Part shown: positions 6,420-8,058 of the stretch, one piece after another | Layout: every line of letters starts with the position of its first letter | How positions within the stretch are numbered: position 1 is the first letter of the stretch | Source of the DNA: CAYYBZ01 sp964470285 [NCBI: uncultured Oligoflexia bacterium] | Lineage (GTDB): Bacteria > Bdellovibrionota_G > CAYYBZ01 | Assembly (NCBI GenBank): GCA_964470285.1 | Contig: CAYYBZ010000068.1 | Coordinates: 1-8,058 of the forward strand | Direction of reading: 5' to 3' | DNA length: 8,058 nucleotides | Notes under the pieces: model-generated | Database searches by the model: none | What the model saw: only the letters and a program-made list of their open reading frames with translations | Told to the model about the DNA's origin: nothing | Made by a program: the position numbers and the translations under genes

Positions 6420-6977
6420 ATGAGAACAGATAAATTCATACTGAATCCAAAAAACAGTATTTTGCTTGTCATAGATATTCAGGAAAAGTTTCTTCCGCAC
6501 ATAAAAGATAATGCCGAATTAAAAAAGAAAACTTCTATACTAATTCAGGCGGCCAAAAGGCTTGGTATTCCCATGTTGATAACTGAACAGTACCCCAAGG
6601 GACTGGGTGAAACAGCCTTACTCCTTCAGGAAAAATCAGGCTATCAAAAACCAGTTGTAAAAGACACGTTCAGCTGCTGTGGAGAACAAAGATTTTTAAG
6701 CGTTCTTAACGATTATAAGCGAACGCATATTGTTGTTACGGGAATTGAAGCCCATGTCTGCGTTTTTCAAACTGTAATTGATTTATTAGATAAAAAGTAT
6801 TCTGTTCACGTAGTTTCCGACTGTGTCGGCTCCAGACATAAAAAAAACAAGCAAATGGCAATTTCTACCATGAGACAGGCCGGAGCAATAATCTCACCGA
6901 TGGAAACTGTAATCTTTCAGTGGCTTAAGAGATCGGGAACCCCGGAGTTCAAAGAAATACAACCTCTCATTAAATAA
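6420..6977 (+). CDS. Isochorismatase-family cysteine hydrolase
   Basis: The product is 185 residues. ATG 6420 is chosen over GTG 6378 because GGGAGA (6405-6410) precedes it and the likely promoter overlaps the GTG. The fold and catalytic residues of the family are all visible: Asp19 in LLVIDIQEKF, Lys81 in VVKDTFSCC, and nucleophile Cys114 in VTGIEAHVCVFQT, with the usual Gly-Ile-Glu-Ala run before it. TEQYPKGLG (55-63) is typical of the YcaC/ISOC1-like branch rather than of nicotinamidases or true isochorismatases. Length is normal for the family. The substrate cannot be read from the sequence. Members hydrolyse amides or vinyl ethers, and many in this branch have no known substrate. It is expected to be cytoplasmic, since no signal peptide is present. 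It appears to be a single-gene unit with its own promoter. The Lys-rich stretch near 145-148 is unremarkable. Confidence 0.92.
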   Translation: MRTDKFILNPKNSILLVIDIQEKFLPHIKDNAELKKKTSILIQAAKRLGIPMLITEQYPKGLGETALLLQEKSGYQKPVVKDTFSCCGEQRFLSVLNDYKRTHIVVTGIEAHVCVFQTVIDLLDKKYSVHVVSDCVGSRHKKNKQMAISTMRQAGAIISPMETVIFQWLKRSGTPEFKEIQPLIK

Positions 6978-7004
6978 AAACACCATTATTTTGCAAAGCA
7001 TTCT

Positions 7005-7022
7005 AATGCAACATGTTGTATT
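7005..7022. repeat. Near-perfect 18-bp palindrome, candidate operator or weak hairpin
   Basis: The sequence reads AATGCAACATGTTGTATT. The central ten bases CAACATGTTG are perfectly palindromic and the arms match except for one G/T pair. It lies 28 bases after the isochorismatase-family stop and upstream of a candidate promoter for the GH38 gene. As RNA it can fold into a 7-pair stem with a CATG loop followed by a T-rich run (7021-7035), so it could also be a weak terminator. A transcription-factor site is the alternative. Confidence 0.4.
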
Positions 7023-7039
7023 TATTTATCTTTTTGTCT

Positions 7040-7069
7040 TTGCCTTGTTCTTGCGTGACACCTTATAAC
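7040..7069 (+). promoter_or_regulatory. Candidate promoter for the GH38 gene
   Basis: TTGCCT (7040-7045, 4 of 6 matches to -35) and TATAAC (7064-7069, 5 of 6 to -10) are spaced 18 bases apart. This would give a leader of roughly 60 bases. Other -10-like TAATAT boxes at 7093-7098 and 7101-7106 would give a much shorter leader. The rest of 6978-7134 is AT-rich and holds no open frame that I can support. Confidence 0.3.
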
Positions 7070-7134
7070 CATAAATGGGACATCTAAGGGTTTAATATGT
7101 TAATATTCTTTTTTTAATTTTTTGTATCTTACAA

Positions 7135-8058
7135 ATGAAAAGAAAAGATAAACAGGAGCAAATATTAAGAAGAAAACTCGGTATTCCCTCTTCCGCTAAA
7201 AAAGTTTTGATCTTCGGAGAAACCTCTCATTGGGACCCCAACTGGATATGGACATCTGAAGAATATTATAAAATGAGAATTAAGCCCATTCTCGACACAG
7301 CAATTGAACAGCTCAAAAAAGAACCTTTAAGGGTCTATTCCATTGAATGCGTATTTTTCTTAAAGATGTACTGGGAAAAATGCCCTGAAAAGCGCGATGA
7401 AATTAGAGAACTCATTAACTCGGGAAGAATGCGTTTAACCGGAAGCGCAATGACAACTCCGGACACAAACCTTCCCGAAACAGAACTTATAATAAGAGAT
7501 TATCTTCGGGGATTAAGCTGGCTTTTGGAAAACGGAATGACTCAGATACCGAAAATTGCTTATTTACCCGACGGATTCGGCAACTCGCCGGCCCTGCCCT
7601 CAATTTTAAAATCCCTGGGAGTAGAATATACGGCTATCACAAGAATAGACGGAATGGCATTCCCTGCAACTGATTTCAGACCCGGCTGGTATTACCCAAG
7701 ACCGGCATCAAACGCCTGGCTTCTCCAAAAAGAGTTAAAGACAGTGGATTTTATCTGGAAAAGCATAGACGGATCGGAAGTTTTAACCCACTGGAACCCT
7801 TTCACATATTTCCAGGGAGACAATATCGTCTTTGTAGGTCCTGTTAAGTGGATGGGACTTCTATTAGGGGCTCCCGTCAGATCCAAAAGGCACGTAGCAA
7901 AAAGAGTAAATTCATTTGTTAAACAACTCGAGCCTCTTTCAAAAACACCGTATCTTTTCTGCCCGATAGGTCTCGATTTTAATCCGCCGATAGACAATTT
8001 ATACGAGCTTACTGACAGGCATAATTCCCACTATTTTGAAAAAACAGGCACGTACGTA
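7135..8058 (+). CDS. Glycoside hydrolase family 38 (alpha-mannosidase-like), N-terminal part, runs off window
   Basis: The frame is open from ATG 7135 to the last base, giving 308 residues; the 3' end is outside. An in-frame stop at 7093-7095 and no other ATG/GTG/TTG before 7135 fix the start. The next Met follows the first catalytic motif. No Shine-Dalgarno site is visible. The GH38 catalytic domain is recognisable: His32 and Asp34 in SHWDPNWIWT match the zinc-binding H-x-D of the family, and Asp146 in YLPDGFGNSPALPSIL matches the nucleophile motif D-x-FG-x-S. Other family-like parts include P.KRDEIRELINSGRMRLTGSAMTTPDTNLPETELIIRDYLRGLSWL. Family members are retaining, zinc-dependent enzymes that remove alpha-mannosyl residues, usually of 800-1100 residues. 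No signal peptide is seen, so it is probably cytoplasmic. Exact substrate unknown. The later His ligand lies beyond the window. Confidence 0.88.
   Translation, partial: MKRKDKQEQILRRKLGIPSSAKKVLIFGETSHWDPNWIWTSEEYYKMRIKPILDTAIEQLKKEPLRVYSIECVFFLKMYWEKCPEKRDEIRELINSGRMRLTGSAMTTPDTNLPETELIIRDYLRGLSWLLENGMTQIPKIAYLPDGFGNSPALPSILKSLGVEYTAITRIDGMAFPATDFRPGWYYPRPASNAWLLQKELKTVDFIWKSIDGSEVLTHWNPFTYFQGDNIVFVGPVKWMGLLLGAPVRSKRHVAKRVNSFVKQLEPLSKTPYLFCPIGLDFNPPIDNLYELTDRHNSHYFEKTGTYV

Noticed and set aside
6991-7011. TTGCA...TGCAA and GCATT..AATGC inverted repeats as a terminator for the hydrolase gene
   Set aside because: The possible stems are short, mutually exclusive or have 2-base loops, and the T-run is not directly adjacent; too weak to call.
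7692-7997. Minus-strand open frame of 101 codons
   Set aside because: It lies wholly inside the GH38 coding region, which has clear catalytic motifs on the plus strand; it is a shadow frame.

Overview
The window is AT-rich bacterial DNA. Starts carry good Shine-Dalgarno sites (GGAGG, AAGGAG, AAGGAGG, GGGGGTG). Several products are envelope proteins: an AsmA-like protein, a lipoprotein, signal-peptide proteins and an exported c-type cytochrome. This points to a diderm (Gram-negative type) bacterium, possibly an uncultured lineage with a deltaproteobacterial flavour. The taxonomic guess is weak, because no rRNA or marker gene is present.

Region 1 (1-4865, + strand) is one probable operon. It holds the C-terminal part of an AsmA/YdbH-like protein, a small lipoprotein and a 1200-residue exported protein. 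That last protein has an N-terminal six-bladed TolB-like propeller followed by a very long helical TPR-type solenoid. The order of AsmA-like gene then small lipoprotein resembles the E. coli ydbH-ynbE pair, which works in lipid transport between the membranes. The third gene could be a partner in the same envelope process; this is inference.

Region 2 (4870-6048) starts with a convergent monohaem cytochrome c on the minus strand. Divergent from it are two overlapping small genes: a signal-peptide ORF of 67 codons and a membrane-hairpin ORF of 129 codons in the +1 frame. They end at a strong intrinsic terminator. They may be two genes or one frameshifted gene.

Region 3 (6046-6977) is a divergent pair. 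On the minus strand is a 74-residue protein with the layout of a bacterial Sm/LSm (Hfq-like) fold. On the plus strand is an isochorismatase-family cysteine hydrolase with its catalytic triad intact and a good sigma70-type promoter.

Region 4 (6978-8058) has a 157-base gap with a near-perfect 18-bp palindrome and a possible promoter. After it comes the N-terminal 308 residues of a glycoside hydrolase family 38 (alpha-mannosidase-like) enzyme that runs off the window and lacks a Shine-Dalgarno site. No tRNA, rRNA, CRISPR, insertion sequence or phage gene was seen, and no gene-free stretch exceeds 160 bases. The most unusual items are the propeller-TPR protein in its YdbH/YnbE-like context, the LSm-like protein and the overlapping ORF pair.
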